The notes under the pieces are model-generated. The model worked only from the letters and a program-made list of their open reading frames with translations. It made no database searches and was not told the DNA's origin. This document shows positions 8,690-16,144 of a stretch of 64,000 nt of DNA, piece after piece (position 1 is the first letter of the stretch; every line of letters begins with the position of its first letter). Where the stretch lies: assembly GCF_900176475.1 (NCBI RefSeq), contig NZ_FWXX01000001.1:682001-746000 (forward strand). The letters are read 5' to 3'. The stretch comes from Tropicibacter naphthalenivorans. Its GTDB lineage: Bacteria > Pseudomonadota > Alphaproteobacteria > Rhodobacterales > Rhodobacteraceae. The position numbers were made by a program, and so were the translations under genes.

Positions 8690-8718
8690 TTGTTTTTGTT
8701 TCCAGAACGGGCCATAAT
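8690..8718 (+). promoter_or_regulatory. Candidate sigma-70 promoter for the capsule export genes
   Basis: TTGTTT (8690-8695) and CATAAT (8713-8718) are separated by exactly 17 bases in the 189-bp gap before the KpsT-like gene, in an AT-richer patch. The rest of the gap holds the hairpin described next and no reading frame of note. Confidence 0.45.
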
Positions 8719-8747
8719 ATAGACAAAATCTGCACCTAGATAGGATA

Positions 8748-8768
8748 TGCCCCCAGAAACCGGGGGCA
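8748..8768 (+). promoter_or_regulatory. 5' leader hairpin before the KpsT-like gene
   Basis: A perfect 7-bp stem TGCCCCC / GGGGGCA with a 7-base loop lies 26 bases before the start codon and downstream of the candidate promoter. It would sit in the mRNA leader, close to the ribosome site. No T-run follows, so it is not a simple terminator. Confidence 0.45.
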
Positions 8769-8793
8769 GTGGGCAGAACCGGGGCGAACCCAG

Positions 8794-9453
8794 ATGTTGG
8801 AATTTGACATGGTCAGCAAGTCCTTTTGGACGGGCACGCAGCGCAAGATCATCCTTGATCGTGCGTCCTTTCGTGTCGACCTTGGCGAAAGTCTGGGCAT
8901 CCTCGCCCCCAACGGCACCGGCAAGACCACGATGATCCGCATGATGGCGGGCCTTGAGAAACCCGACGAGGGCGAGATTCGCCGCGGGTGTCGGATTTCC
9001 TTTCCGCTGGGGTTCATGGGCGGTGTGGTGTCGAAAATCTCTGCCCGCGAAAACGCGCGTTTCATCGCGCGCATGTACGGGCTGGACCCCGATTATGTCG
9101 AAAGCTTTTGCCGATGGCTGTGTGGGCTGGAGGAATACTTTGACCAACCCCTTGGCACCTATTCGTCGGGGATGAAGTCGCGGTTTACCTTCTCGCTGAT
9201 GCTGGCCTTGGATTTCGACATGTATCTGATCGACGAGGGGATGCCCAACTCGACCGATGTTGAATTCAACAAACGCGCGGGCGATATCCTTGCCGAACGC
9301 CTGCGCACCACGACGATCATCATCGTCTCGCACCAGCCTAAGATTTTAGAAAAGTTTGCGCGCAAAGCTGCTGTCCTGATGGATGGCCGTTTGCACATGT
9401 TTGACTCCTTGGAAGAAGCGAAACAGCTGTATGACTACGAAACCCAAGGCTAA
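8794..9453 (+). CDS. Polysaccharide export ABC transporter ATPase, KpsT type
   Basis: A 219-residue single ATPase domain of the KpsT/Wzt capsule exporter group, powering transport of a lipid-linked polysaccharide. Walker A is APNGTGKTT (38-46), with Ala in place of the first Gly. The short signature YSSGM (123-127) replaces LSGGQ, as is common in KpsT proteins. Walker B is FDMYLIDEG (141-149), and a late His lies in VSHQPK. The next gene starts inside its 3' end. A KpsM permease partner is not found in this window, which is unusual because kpsM normally sits beside kpsT. Confidence 0.85.
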   Translation: MLEFDMVSKSFWTGTQRKIILDRASFRVDLGESLGILAPNGTGKTTMIRMMAGLEKPDEGEIRRGCRISFPLGFMGGVVSKISARENARFIARMYGLDPDYVESFCRWLCGLEEYFDQPLGTYSSGMKSRFTFSLMLALDFDMYLIDEGMPNSTDVEFNKRAGDILAERLRTTTIIIVSHQPKILEKFARKAAVLMDGRLHMFDSLEEAKQLYDYETQG

Positions 9454-11209
9454 AAAGTTCCGTATCCGCCGTAGCCCCGAGGCAGAAGAGCAGGCCAGCC
9501 TGTCGCCCCGGACCGATGCCGCGCGCGCCGAACAGGCCGCCGCTGCCTCCGCGCAGCGCCCCGCCCGCGTGACCCCAAAGCCGGGGGCAACGCCGCCGAC
9601 GCCGCCCAAACGCCCCGAAGGCGTAGCCGCCCCTAGGACCGAAGGCGCAGCCGCTCCAAGGACCGAAGGCGCAGCGCCCCCGCGTCCCGCGCCGCAACCG
9701 CAGGCCCAGCCTCAGCAACCGCAGGCCCGCACCGGAGAGGTCTCCTCTGCCGCGCAGGTCGCGGGCGAAACCGACATGGACGCCATCCGCCAAGAGGGGC
9801 TGACCGGCCGCCAGCTGCGCATGGCCCGCCGCGTTGCGCAAAAACATGGCCTCGCGCCGACCTCTGACTTTGACGCCGTGCGCCTGTTGCGCGCCCGTGG
9901 GATCGACCCGTTCCAGCGCACCAACATGCTCGAACTCGTCACCCCCGAGGAAAAGCAAGCCGCCCCCGGCGCGGCCCCGGAACCCAAGGTCCAGCTGCCG
10001 CAGACCGTCGAGGTCAAGAAACAGACCCTGCCCTCGACCGAAACCGCCTCTCCGGCGGATCGCCGCGCCGCCGAGATCATGAAGATCCAGGCCGAGCTGA
10101 CCGCGCGCCGCCGCAAAAAGATGCTGCTGCTGATGACGCGGCTGGCGTTCTTTGTGCTGCTGCCGACGATCGTTGCGGGCTTTTACTATTTCGCCATGGC
10201 GACGCCGATGTACTCGACCAAGTCCGAGTTCCTGATCCTCAAGGCCGAGACAGGCGGCGCGGCGGGCATGGGCTCGCTGTTTTCCGGCACCCAGTTCGCC
10301 ACGAACCAGGACGCCATCGCGGTGCAGTCTTACCTGACCTCCAAGGATGCGATGCTGCGGCTTGACCGCGACGTCGGCTTCAAGGCGCATTACCGCCAGG
10401 AGTGGATCGACCCGATCCAGCGCCTGTCGCCCGACGCGTCCAACGAAGAGGCCTACAAGACCTACAAGCGCAACATCGAAATCGGCTATGACCCCACCGA
10501 GGGCGTCATCAAGATGGAAATCATGGCCGCCGACCCCGAAACCGCCGCCGTCTTTAGCCGCGCGCTGATTGGCTACGCCGAAGAGCGGGTCGACAACCTG
10601 TCCTCGCGCAAGCGCAGCAACGCCGTGGCCGATGCCGAAGAGGATCTGGCCAAGGCCACCGCCGACCGCTACGCCGCCCAGGAAAAGCTGGTGCGGATGC
10701 AGCAAGAGGGCAATATCCTTGACCCCGAAGGCCGCATTGCCGCCCTGCGCGCGCAGATCAACACCTATGAATTGCAGCTTCAGGAAAAGCGGTTGCAGTT
10801 GCAGGCGCTGCTCGACAACTCGCGCCCCAACCAGGCCAAGGTCGACGGCACCCAAGGTGACATCCGCCGCCTCGAAGCGCTGCTGGCCACGCTGAACGGC
10901 GACATGACCCAAGCCACCGAAGGCGGCGAGTCGCTGGCCGAAAAGGCGGTGCAGATCAAGCTGGCCGAGGCCGACCTGGCCACCCGCGACCTGATGCTGC
11001 AAACCGCGCTGGAGCGTCTGGAGCAGGCCCGCCGCGACGCCGACAGCCAGGCGCGCTATCTGACCACTTCGGTAGAGCCGGTCGCCTCGCAGGATGCCTC
11101 TTACCCGCGCAGCTTCGAGAACACGATCCTCGCGTTCCTGATCTTTGGCGGCATCTACCTGATGATCTCGCTGACGGCGTCGATCCTGCGCGAACAGGTC
11201 GCCACCTAA
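9431..11209 (+). CDS. Capsule polysaccharide export inner-membrane protein, KpsE type
   Basis: A 592-residue protein with a cytoplasmic Ala/Pro-rich N-terminus (about 1-200) that includes an imperfect repeat of APRTEGAA (about 65-80). A first membrane helix lies at about 235-257 (LLLMTRLAFFVLLPTIVAGFYY). A long periplasmic region follows with heptad-rich coiled coils (about 385-540), and a second helix is near the C-terminus (NTILAFLIFGGIYLMISLTA). This is the layout of KpsE/BexC/Wzz proteins that bridge the inner-membrane exporter and outer-membrane channel. The start ATG at 9431 overlaps the KpsT-like gene by 23 bases. The long low-complexity cytoplasmic tail is larger than in typical KpsE. 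Confidence 0.85.
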   Translation: MTTKPKAKKFRIRRSPEAEEQASLSPRTDAARAEQAAAASAQRPARVTPKPGATPPTPPKRPEGVAAPRTEGAAAPRTEGAAPPRPAPQPQAQPQQPQARTGEVSSAAQVAGETDMDAIRQEGLTGRQLRMARRVAQKHGLAPTSDFDAVRLLRARGIDPFQRTNMLELVTPEEKQAAPGAAPEPKVQLPQTVEVKKQTLPSTETASPADRRAAEIMKIQAELTARRRKKMLLLMTRLAFFVLLPTIVAGFYYFAMATPMYSTKSEFLILKAETGGAAGMGSLFSGTQFATNQDAIAVQSYLTSKDAMLRLDRDVGFKAHYRQEWIDPIQRLSPDASNEEAYKTYKRNIEIGYDPTEGVIKMEIMAADPETAAVFSRALIGYAEERVDNLSSRKRSNAVADAEEDLAKATADRYAAQEKLVRMQQEGNILDPEGRIAALRAQINTYELQLQEKRLQLQALLDNSRPNQAKVDGTQGDIRRLEALLATLNGDMTQATEGGESLAEKAVQIKLAEADLATRDLMLQTALERLEQARRDADSQARYLTTSVEPVASQDASYPRSFENTILAFLIFGGIYLMISLTASILREQVAT

Positions 11210-11231
11210 AGGCGCTGCCATCGCCCCAATC

Positions 11232-11264
11232 GCCCCGGCCCCGCGCCGGGGCTTTTGCGTTTTT
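11232..11264 (+). terminator. Rho-independent terminator after the KpsE-like gene
   Basis: An 8-bp perfect stem GCCCCGGC / GCCGGGGC with a 5-base loop is followed by TTTTGCGTTTTT, 22 bases after the stop codon. Confidence 0.85.
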
Positions 11265-11366
11265 GGGGCCTGCTGCTGGCGCGCGGACAAAATGATTTAA
11301 CCAACTGCATATTTATGACGTTTTGGCTCTTGCATCCCCCCTACGCCCTTTGCTAAACGCGCCCTT

Positions 11367-11456
11367 GGAGAGGTGGCCGAGTGGTCGAAGGCGCACGCCT
11401 GGAAAGTGTGTAGGCGGGGAACCGTCTCGAGGGTTCGAATCCCTTCCTCTCCGCCA
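11367..11456 (+). tRNA. tRNA-Ser (anticodon GGA)
   Basis: A 90-base class II tRNA with acceptor GGAGAGG / CCTCTCC, a long variable arm, T-loop GGTTCGAATCC and an encoded CCA end. The anticodon loop CTGGAAA is closed by a 5-bp stem, giving anticodon GGA for serine UCC/UCU codons. Its 3' end is the insertion site of the integrative element that follows. The gene remains intact because the left attachment repeat carries the same 3' end. Confidence 0.97.
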
Positions 11457-11463
11457 TTACCCC
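11443..11463 (+). other. attL attachment site (21-bp direct repeat)
   Basis: The last 14 bases of the tRNA-Ser gene including CCA, plus 7 bases beyond (TTCCTCTCCGCC core, then ATTACCCC). It is identical over 21 bases to the copy at 16145-16165. Confidence 0.85.
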
Positions 11464-11644
11464 ACGCTAAGTATATGAAATAACTTAGAACTTTGTGCGC
11501 TGGGCATATACGTTCCCCCACTCATCCCCCCACCTGCGCCGTGTAGGCACTGAAATCCCCATTTCATGAATGCGAAATTCCGGCAATCCTCGCCGGTCCC
11601 GCTCGCGGATCGCACCAAGATTCGAGATACCCCCGTCCAACACC

Positions 11645-12244
11645 TTAACGTCTCTGCAATCTCGTCAGGAACCGGATCGTCTCTGCATCCATCGCGGCCT
11701 CTGCATCTTCGACAATCCTTGCCAGCCGCTCGAAGGTCTTGGCGTGCATCCCCTTGGGTCTGTCGCCCCATTCGCCGGTATCCCAGCCAAGCCGCACTCT
11801 TGCCGCCTCTGCCCGCCTTAGCGCCCGTGAATGCCGGTCTTCATTTTGCGAAGAATAGGCCAGCCCATGACACGACCGGCACGCATAGACCGCGCCGCCG
11901 TATAGCTTGGCAACCCTGCGACCACACCCCCGAGCCGGACAGAGAAACCAGAGGCGTTCCCCGCCAAGATGGCAAGGCGTACGGTCCAAATGGACAAGGT
12001 AATCCATGTCTTGCCAATCCTCGCCCCATGCCCGCGTCCTATAGAACAGCCTCAAGGCATTGTGGCGGGCCTCCATCTTGATTGACGAAATCGTTTCGCC
12101 TGCCCGTGACCATTGCCAGCCCATGACCAAGCCCGGATAGGCAAACGCCCCCGCGCGCCTCAATCTCCGGACGTCCAAACCCCTGAAATCTTCGACAGTC
12201 GCCCGCCCGCCAAAGCCATATCGCCCGCTACCCAAGCCGCCCAT
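11645..12244 (-). CDS. Zinc-ribbon-containing element protein, function unknown
   Basis: A 199-residue protein beginning MGGLGSGRYG, a glycine/arginine N-terminus shared by small proteins that I associate with mobile elements of proteobacteria. The middle has two CxxxC/CxxC pairs (CPARGCGRR near 104-112 and CRSCHGLAY near 123-131), which look like a zinc ribbon of about 27 residues. The C-terminal third is charged and probably helical. The start follows a strong ribosome site (AAAGGAGG, 6 bases away). It is the last gene of the element's leftward operon. DNA or RNA binding is likely from the ribbon, but no specific role can be given. Confidence 0.7.
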   Translation of the reverse strand: MGGLGSGRYGFGGRATVEDFRGLDVRRLRRAGAFAYPGLVMGWQWSRAGETISSIKMEARHNALRLFYRTRAWGEDWQDMDYLVHLDRTPCHLGGERLWFLCPARGCGRRVAKLYGGAVYACRSCHGLAYSSQNEDRHSRALRRAEAARVRLGWDTGEWGDRPKGMHAKTFERLARIVEDAEAAMDAETIRFLTRLQRR

Positions 12245-12286
12245 GCGCGCCTCCTTTTTCGCGAAATCATTTGGGAAATTGCGCCT

Positions 12287-12397
12287 TCAATCGGTCTTTC
12301 CAGAGAACCAGATCGCCAAGGCAACATCTCCGAGGACGCCAGCGACGAAACAGAACCAGACCGGGAATAGCCCGGTCAGCAAAAGCAATGTGACCAT
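12287..12397 (-). CDS. Tiny membrane protein, 36 residues
   Basis: A 36-residue open frame with a strong ribosome site (GGAGG, 4 bases before ATG). It encodes one long hydrophobic segment from residue 3 to 31 (LLLLTGLFPVWF..VAGVLGDVALAIW) and ends FSGKTD. This composition is unlikely for random GC-rich DNA. It lies between the winged-helix gene and the zinc-ribbon gene, in the same direction, with a 42-base gap to the latter. Function unknown; it could act at the membrane in element maintenance or exclusion. Confidence 0.5.
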   Translation of the reverse strand: MVTLLLLTGLFPVWFCFVAGVLGDVALAIWFSGKTD

Positions 12398-12558
12398 GTC
12401 GCCTCCGTAGGGGGTGTGTGAAACTTGCGGGACTGCGCACGGGAAACCCGGCCAGAAGGTGCGTGCGAAATATCACCTCCGAAAAACCGGGGTGTCCCCC
12501 TCACCCCATGGTTAGATGTAGATATGTCAGGAAAACTGTGACGGCGGATTTCACCCAT
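12376..12558 (-). CDS. Possible 60-residue coupled ORF
   Basis: The ATG at 12558 overlaps the stop of the winged-helix gene by eight bases and follows GGGAGG, repeating the coupling pattern of the upstream small genes. The product is rich in His, Ser, Pro and Arg with no domain I recognise, and its 3' end overlaps the tiny membrane gene by 22 bases. The composition looks more like non-coding DNA, so this is a weak call. Confidence 0.25.
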   Translation of the reverse strand: MGEIRRHSFPDISTSNHGVRGTPRFFGGDISHAPSGRVSRAQSRKFHTPPTEATWSHCFC

Positions 12559-13048
12559 CAGCGCCTCCCGTCACAATTTTCAGGACGGGCCGGACGTCCT
12601 CGGGTTCTTCCATGTCACCGCTATTGTTACGGCGGGTCACAGTTTCGGTGTCAGGCTTTTTCTTTGGCGACCAAGACGCGAACCCTTTGGTCGCGGGTTT
12701 GCCGTCTGGCGTCGGCAATTCTTCAAGCGCCCACTTCGCCGCCTGCCCGATCCCGGACGGGCCAAGATGCGGCCCTACCGTCATGCGGATAAACCCGTGT
12801 TCTTCGAGCGCCGCGAAGTATCCGCCAACCGTGTTGAAATGGACGTTCAACGCCTTGGCCGCATCTCGGTGGCTCAGGTAGATTTCGCCGTTGTTCGATC
12901 CGGTGAACCGCCGCTTCAATTCGATGTAGAGCGCGCGCGGGCCGGGTTTCAGATCGCGCCATGCTGCCGTGGCCTGCATGTATTCGGTAAGCTGGACGAA
13001 ACGCCCAGCCCCCTTTTTTCCGCGCTTGTATGGCTTGCGCTTACTCAT
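12551..13048 (-). CDS. Winged-helix DNA-binding protein of the element
   Basis: A 165-residue protein. A basic N-terminus (MSKRKPYKRGKKGAGRF) is followed by a helix-turn-helix/winged-helix region (about 18-100) containing LTEYMQATAAWRDLKPGPRA, LSHRDAAKALNVHFNTVGGYFAALEEHGFI and a basic linker. The C-terminal 60 residues are Pro/Lys-rich and probably disordered. In comparable small islands such proteins sit where a replication initiator or regulator is expected, but this is inference. Its start overlaps the preceding 52-residue ORF by eight bases, so translation is coupled. Confidence 0.7.
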   Translation of the reverse strand: MSKRKPYKRGKKGAGRFVQLTEYMQATAAWRDLKPGPRALYIELKRRFTGSNNGEIYLSHRDAAKALNVHFNTVGGYFAALEEHGFIRMTVGPHLGPSGIGQAAKWALEELPTPDGKPATKGFASWSPKKKPDTETVTRRNNSGDMEEPEDVRPVLKIVTGGADG

Positions 13049-13199
13049 TGGCGCGCCCGCCGATCAGAGACAACCACAGCCGCACGGCAACCCGGACGTC
13101 GCTAGCCCCTCCGAGGGAGAACCACGCCGCATCAACGGCGGTGCGAGTCAAGACGTGGAACCGTTTGTCGCGGTGTTCGATCCGAAACCGCTCAGTCAT
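13041..13199 (-). CDS. Small protein, 52 residues, coupled between neighbours
   Basis: A 52-residue frame starting MTERFRIEHRDKRFHVLTRT. It is preceded by a G-rich ribosome site (GGGGGGCGGGGG directly before ATG). Its start overlaps the stop of the 34-residue ORF by eight bases and its stop overlaps the winged-helix start by eight bases. The second half contains a hydrophobic stretch (VRVAVRLWLSLIGG). The position in an unbroken chain of overlapping frames is the main evidence that it is translated. No family recognised. Confidence 0.55.
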   Translation of the reverse strand: MTERFRIEHRDKRFHVLTRTAVDAAWFSLGGASDVRVAVRLWLSLIGGRANE

Positions 13200-13296
13200 C
13201 CCCCGCCCCCCGATAAACAAGGGGCGCGTAGAGGCGCGCTTGGGCTTCGGTCATGCCGTAGAGGCGGCGAAGGCGGGCTATCTGAAGGCGCATCAT
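13192..13296 (-). CDS. Very small protein, 34 residues, coupled between neighbours
   Basis: The frame begins with two ATG codons (MMRLQIARLRRLYGMTEAQA) and encodes a short amphipathic, Arg-rich helix. The pattern RLRRLYGMTEAQARLYAPLVYG looks like a compact DNA- or protein-binding segment. The start overlaps the upstream 94-residue gene by four bases (ATGA) after a GGAGGA ribosome site, and the end overlaps the next gene by eight bases. No function can be given. Confidence 0.5.
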   Translation of the reverse strand: MMRLQIARLRRLYGMTEAQARLYAPLVYRGAGDD

Positions 13297-13577
13297 GCGG
13301 CGTCCTCCGACAATGCCCGCGCCGATGGCGGGAACCGCAGCTTGGATCGGTCACAGTCCGGCGACAGTCGGTAATAGGCGACGTTTTCCGGCCCCCGGTA
13401 TTCGGTCAGGATCGGCCACCCGTAGGACGATTTCAGGCGATGAACGATAGCCCCAAGACGCCAGCCGCGTACCTCGCGGATTTCGGTCTTGTGCGAGATG
13501 GTACGGCCTTCGAGCAAGGCTTTGCAGCACCAGAACACTTGCGTCGGGCTGGAATAGAACTTTTCATGCTGAGACAT
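13293..13577 (-). CDS. Helix-turn-helix-like small protein, 94 residues
   Basis: A 94-residue protein starting MSQHEKFYSSPTQVFWCCKA. The part LLEGRTISHKTEIREVRGWRLGAIVHRLKSSYGWPI (about 21-56) resembles the HTH fold found in phage and island proteins that begin with a Gln/Leu-rich helix (HTH_39-like). The start at 13577 is favoured because GAGG lies 8 bases upstream; two earlier ATG codons lack spacing. It is the first gene of the coupled chain, about 95 bases downstream of the AlpA-like gene. It may regulate the chain or excision. Confidence 0.6.
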   Translation of the reverse strand: MSQHEKFYSSPTQVFWCCKALLEGRTISHKTEIREVRGWRLGAIVHRLKSSYGWPILTEYRGPENVAYYRLSPDCDRSKLRFPPSARALSEDAA

Positions 13578-13672
13578 TGTCATGTCCTCGTGTCTTGCCA
13601 CAGAGGACGGGCGGGGATATGTGTTGTTTGCGAATAAGACCCCTGACCCCGTCCCGTGTGGCGGGGTTTTCT

Positions 13673-13876
13673 TTATTCGGCGGTGCGGGATTCAAGCCAT
13701 TTGGCGATGGCGCTTTCGGGCCACGCAACGGCTTTGGCGGTCAGCTTGACCGGGCGGGGAAAGTCCCCCCGCGCCATCAAGTCATAGATCGCACTACGGC
13801 TCAGTCCTGTGATTTCTTGGACGGCGGGACGGCGAAGATGTTTCTCCGCCAGCAGACGCTGCATCGTTTCTGCCAT
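13673..13876 (-). CDS. AlpA-family phage/island regulator (excisionase-like)
   Basis: A 67-residue MerR-type helix-turn-helix protein: KHLRRPAVQEITGLSRSAIYDLMARGDFPRPVKLTAKAVAWPESAIAKWLE (residues 13-63) has the complete AlpA pattern. In phage P4-type elements AlpA activates the integrase gene and promotes excision. The start ATG at 13876 follows AAAGGAA. It sits between the unknown 293-residue gene and the small-gene chain, as often seen in tRNA-integrated islands. Confidence 0.85.
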   Translation of the reverse strand: MAETMQRLLAEKHLRRPAVQEITGLSRSAIYDLMARGDFPRPVKLTAKAVAWPESAIAKWLESRTAE

Positions 13877-13957
13877 GTCGGTTCCTTTCGGTAGAACAAG
13901 TGACATGACGGATATTGTGCAGTTACCAACAGCCTCTCTAGTGCCGACAAATACCCA

Positions 13958-14839
13958 TTAAAAGGCACCTTTCTCGTTGGCACAAAACTCAATGTAGTCG
14001 GCAAAGTTCTCGTAATCCTGGCAGCGATTCATATGCAGCAAGCTGAGTTCGTCAGGTGCCGGAAATATTATCCCACTCGATAACTGACTTGGCATATCTG
14101 AGTACCCGGAAATAACGTTGGAAGCCTCTTTCAGACTTGCCATCCAATACCCCTTTGGAAGGTATTTTCCTTCATCGACCTCGCTTCCCAGCGCTGTCAA
14201 TGTTTCGGCGCGGTACGTAAACCAAGGTAGCCATCCGCCTCGATCTTTGGCGAAATAAGCCTTCCTGATTGTCTCTTCACTAGCTTGAGAAAAACTGCCT
14301 CTCAAAGAGACCGACGCATGTTGGATGGCCTCTGGCAAGGTCTTACCTAAGTCTGGCAATTCTTTCCCGTCGTAAAGGCGTTTAAGCCCTACCGGCAGCT
14401 GCAAAAACGAGAATAAACAGGCGCCAAGTATTTGGTAGTACCTAACCCGCGTAACGGCGTCATAGCGAACATATCGCCTGTAGTCGTCCTTTAGCCTAGC
14501 GTTCTCTGACCCACCCCGGCCTTTCCCGGAAGCTATCACCTTTTCGCCGCGCACGACTTTGATGATTATATCTTGCAACGCTTCTTTAGCCCAAATCGGC
14601 AACACGATTTGCTCTTCGTCGCAAATGGAAAGCGTCTGATGAAGGGCTAGGAAATCTTCAGCTTCCCACTCATCGCCCATATCAAACAGTTCTTGGACCA
14701 CGCTTTCGGACAGACCATCTTGGGAAGTTTGATCGTGAAAATACTCCACATCCGAACGCCTGAAGGGCTTGCACTTCAAATCACCAGCAAAAGCTATCCA
14801 GATTTTTTCGTCGTCTTTTGCATCGACTCTGTCAGTCAA
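13958..14839 (-). CDS. Unknown 293-residue protein, possible cargo gene
   Basis: A soluble protein with no family I recognise. The N-terminal third is acidic (DDEKIWIAFAGDLKC, then DMGDEWEAEDFLALHQTL). The middle carries a basic patch (KVVRGEKVIASGKGRGGSENARLKDDYRR split by short helices, about 95-123). A hydrophobic helix YYQILGACLFSFLQLP follows near 134-149. The codon use is less GC-rich than in all neighbours, suggesting recent acquisition. Its start lies eight bases inside the integrase 3' end, so it is cotranslated with the integrase. Cargo beside an integrase is often a defence or exclusion function, but nothing in the sequence proves that here. Confidence 0.65.
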   Translation of the reverse strand: MTDRVDAKDDEKIWIAFAGDLKCKPFRRSDVEYFHDQTSQDGLSESVVQELFDMGDEWEAEDFLALHQTLSICDEEQIVLPIWAKEALQDIIIKVVRGEKVIASGKGRGGSENARLKDDYRRYVRYDAVTRVRYYQILGACLFSFLQLPVGLKRLYDGKELPDLGKTLPEAIQHASVSLRGSFSQASEETIRKAYFAKDRGGWLPWFTYRAETLTALGSEVDEGKYLPKGYWMASLKEASNVISGYSDMPSQLSSGIIFPAPDELSLLHMNRCQDYENFADYIEFCANEKGAF

Positions 14840-16013
14840 GGTACTCGCTCCATGAACGCATTAATTGCCGCCGCCGTTCAAACAGGTCCGACCGCGCATA
14901 AGCCGCTTCCGCCTGATTCCGTATCGTATGCGCCAAAGCCGCCTCTGCAACCTCTCGCGGCGCGTCGGTCTGTTCTTGCGCCCACATGCGGAAGGACGTT
15001 CTGAACCCGTGAACATCCACGTCAAAGCCCAACTCACGGGTCAGCTTCGATAGGGTCATGTCCGACAGCGGACGCCCGCGCTTGGCTCCCGGAAACACCA
15101 GATCGGACCCGTCCGACAGATCGCGCGCCGCGCTCAGGATTGCAACCGCGCGTGGGGATAGTGGCACGCGGTGTTCGCGCTTCGCCTTCATCCGGCTTGC
15201 GGGAACCGTCCAGATCGCTGCGTCCATATCCATTTCAGACCATGTCGCACCACGCACCTCGCCAGACCGTGCGGCGGTCAAAATCAGGAACTCCATCGCC
15301 AACTTAGTGAGCGCGCCAGCCTTCGATGCCTTCACCGTTTCGATGAACCCGGACACTTCCGGATAGGGCAATGCCTTGCGATGTGCTTTGGTGCGTTCAT
15401 GCTTGGGAAGGGCCTGCGAAATCGCTTCTGCCGGGTTATCCTGTCGCCAACCCTTTGCTACGGCCCATTTCATGACCATGCCGATCCTCTGCCGGACGCG
15501 GCGCGCGGTTTCCGGCTTTGTGGTCCAGATCGGTGTCAGGACGCGCAAAACGTCATTTGTATTCACGTCCCCAACCTTGACCGCACCGATCTTGGGGAAG
15601 GCGTAGGTTTGGAGTGTGTTGATAAATTGCGAGGCGTGCTTGGCGTTGCGCCATGTCGGCAGGTGCATCTCATAGACCTTGCGCGCCGCTTCCTCAAACG
15701 TCAGGACGGCCAAAGCCTCTTGCCGCTTTTGGATCGGATCGCCACCCGCCCGCGCGACCTTGCGGTTCTGTAGCGCCGCCTCGCGGGCCTCTGCCAATGT
15801 CACCAGCGATGCGGACCCAAGCCCCATCTCTCGCCGCTTGCCGCGTATGACGATACGCTGAACCCAGGATCGGGAACCGTTGGGCTTTACCAAGAGATAC
15901 AGCCCGTTCCCGTCGAAATACTTGCCCGGTTCGGTGGCGTTCTTGACCCGTTGGGCGGTCAGGGCCTTTTCAGGCTTGCGAGGCGTGACGTTGCGGACCA
16001 TCTGTCCCCCCAT
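14832..16013 (-). CDS. Tyrosine recombinase / P4-type integrase
   Basis: A 393-residue integrase of the P4/DUF4102 group that inserts and excises the element at tRNA-Ser. The N-terminal arm-binding domain (about 15-95, GLYLLVKPNGSRSWVQRI) and a core-binding domain (about 100-200) are followed by the catalytic domain. It has Arg249 (TAARSGEVRG), His335 and Arg338 (HGFR), His362 and nucleophile Tyr372 (AYARSD). All key residues are present, so it should be active. Two possible starts, MGGQ (16013) and MVRN (16001), each follow a run of six G; the choice is open. It ends overlapping the cargo gene by eight bases. Confidence 0.93.
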   Translation of the reverse strand: MGGQMVRNVTPRKPEKALTAQRVKNATEPGKYFDGNGLYLLVKPNGSRSWVQRIVIRGKRREMGLGSASLVTLAEAREAALQNRKVARAGGDPIQKRQEALAVLTFEEAARKVYEMHLPTWRNAKHASQFINTLQTYAFPKIGAVKVGDVNTNDVLRVLTPIWTTKPETARRVRQRIGMVMKWAVAKGWRQDNPAEAISQALPKHERTKAHRKALPYPEVSGFIETVKASKAGALTKLAMEFLILTAARSGEVRGATWSEMDMDAAIWTVPASRMKAKREHRVPLSPRAVAILSAARDLSDGSDLVFPGAKRGRPLSDMTLSKLTRELGFDVDVHGFRTSFRMWAQEQTDAPREVAEAALAHTIRNQAEAAYARSDLFERRRQLMRSWSEYLD

Positions 16014-16034
16014 TTATCCCCCCATAATTGACAG

Positions 16035-16122
16035 GAATAGGCTGGACTATAGCGGAACAGACTGGACGTGAATAGGCTTTATGTGTTTGATTCGATGCGC
16101 CTTAACGGAATGCTCTGGACGT
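16035..16122. promoter_or_regulatory. Short direct repeats upstream of the integrase (candidate arm sites)
   Basis: GAATAGGCT occurs at 16035-16043 and 16070-16078, and CTGGACGT at 16062-16069 and 16115-16122, with a third CTGGAC at 16042-16047. They lie between the integrase start and the right attachment repeat, where arm-type integrase or excisionase sites and the int promoter are expected. No clean promoter was identified. Confidence 0.4.
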
Positions 16123-16144
16123 CTAGGGTATGGCGGAATACGGA

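Noticed and set aside
16023-16055. TTGACA / TATAGC promoter pair on the plus strand near attR
   Set aside because: Spacing is only 14 bases and no plus-strand gene follows.
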